From NCBI GenBank assembly GCA_944372725.1, contig CALWAA010000016.1, positions 1-12,415 on the forward strand: a stretch of 12,415 bases of DNA, read 5' to 3'. The position numbers and the translations under genes are program-made. Under the pieces are notes generated by a model, which saw only the letters and a list, made by a program, of their open reading frames with translations, did not search any database and was not told the DNA's origin. This DNA is from an uncultured Bacilli bacterium (lineage in GTDB: Bacteria > Bacillota_I > Bacilli_A > RF39 > UBA660). Below are positions 12,363 to 12,415 of the stretch, piece by piece. Each line of letters opens with the position of its first letter. Position 1 is the first letter of the stretch.

Positions 12363-12415
12363 CTTCTACCCATTTTTTCTCTTTATTTATCTATATTTTT
12401 CTATATTTTTACTGT

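Overview
The window is very AT-rich DNA (roughly 30% GC by eye) with compact genes, AGGAG-type ribosome binding sites, TTGNNN/TATAAT promoters and intrinsic terminators. It reads well in the standard code, with tryptophan encoded by TGG and no need for TGA as a sense codon. Together with the surface proteins and the conjugation-type ATPase this suggests an uncultured low-GC Firmicute, probably a gut Bacilli or Mollicutes-related lineage. That placement is inference from composition and gene style.

Layout from left to right. Positions 1-650 (minus) hold an ABC-2-type transporter ATPase whose 3' end is cut by the window edge; a perfect 10-bp inverted repeat lies at its predicted transcription start. 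Positions 754-3806 (minus) hold two overlapping, translationally coupled paralogous membrane-anchored surface proteins. They share a nearly identical core but diverge sharply in a short stretch before a conserved VRPVINLKAD tail. A small rhodanese (3974-4231) follows. Then comes an orphan IS200/IS605-type TnpB (4474-5610) with intact RuvC residues, a GC-rich structured 3' tail that looks like an omega (guide) RNA, and a strong promoter with a hairpin at the ribosome binding site.

The most interesting locus is 5740-6358 (plus): a strong promoter, two copies of a 35-36 nt repeat at 61-nt spacing, a perfect intrinsic terminator, an AGGAGG site and a 122-aa protein with the PLTSPKEKH motif typical of ToxN/AbiQ-like endoribonucleases. 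This is the architecture of a type III (protein-RNA) toxin-antitoxin system. It stands back to back with tnpB and is followed by a convergent gene for a VirD4/TraG-type coupling ATPase (6369-8678) that has no relaxase or other transfer gene beside it. The segment from about 4240 to 8680 therefore looks like an accessory island of mobile and defence genes.

From about 8740 rightwards the content is mostly housekeeping: a small membrane protein overlapping uppS (undecaprenyl diphosphate synthase, GTG start), a divergent tRNA-Thr(GGT) with its own promoter and terminator, a non-coding stretch with 11-bp-phased TTTACA-like repeats, a Ham1/RdgB-type nucleotide pyrophosphatase lacking the usual SHR motif, a CYTH-domain protein with a helical insert, and a Nudix hydrolase. 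Apart from the toxin-antitoxin locus and the tRNA, everything recognised is on the minus strand.
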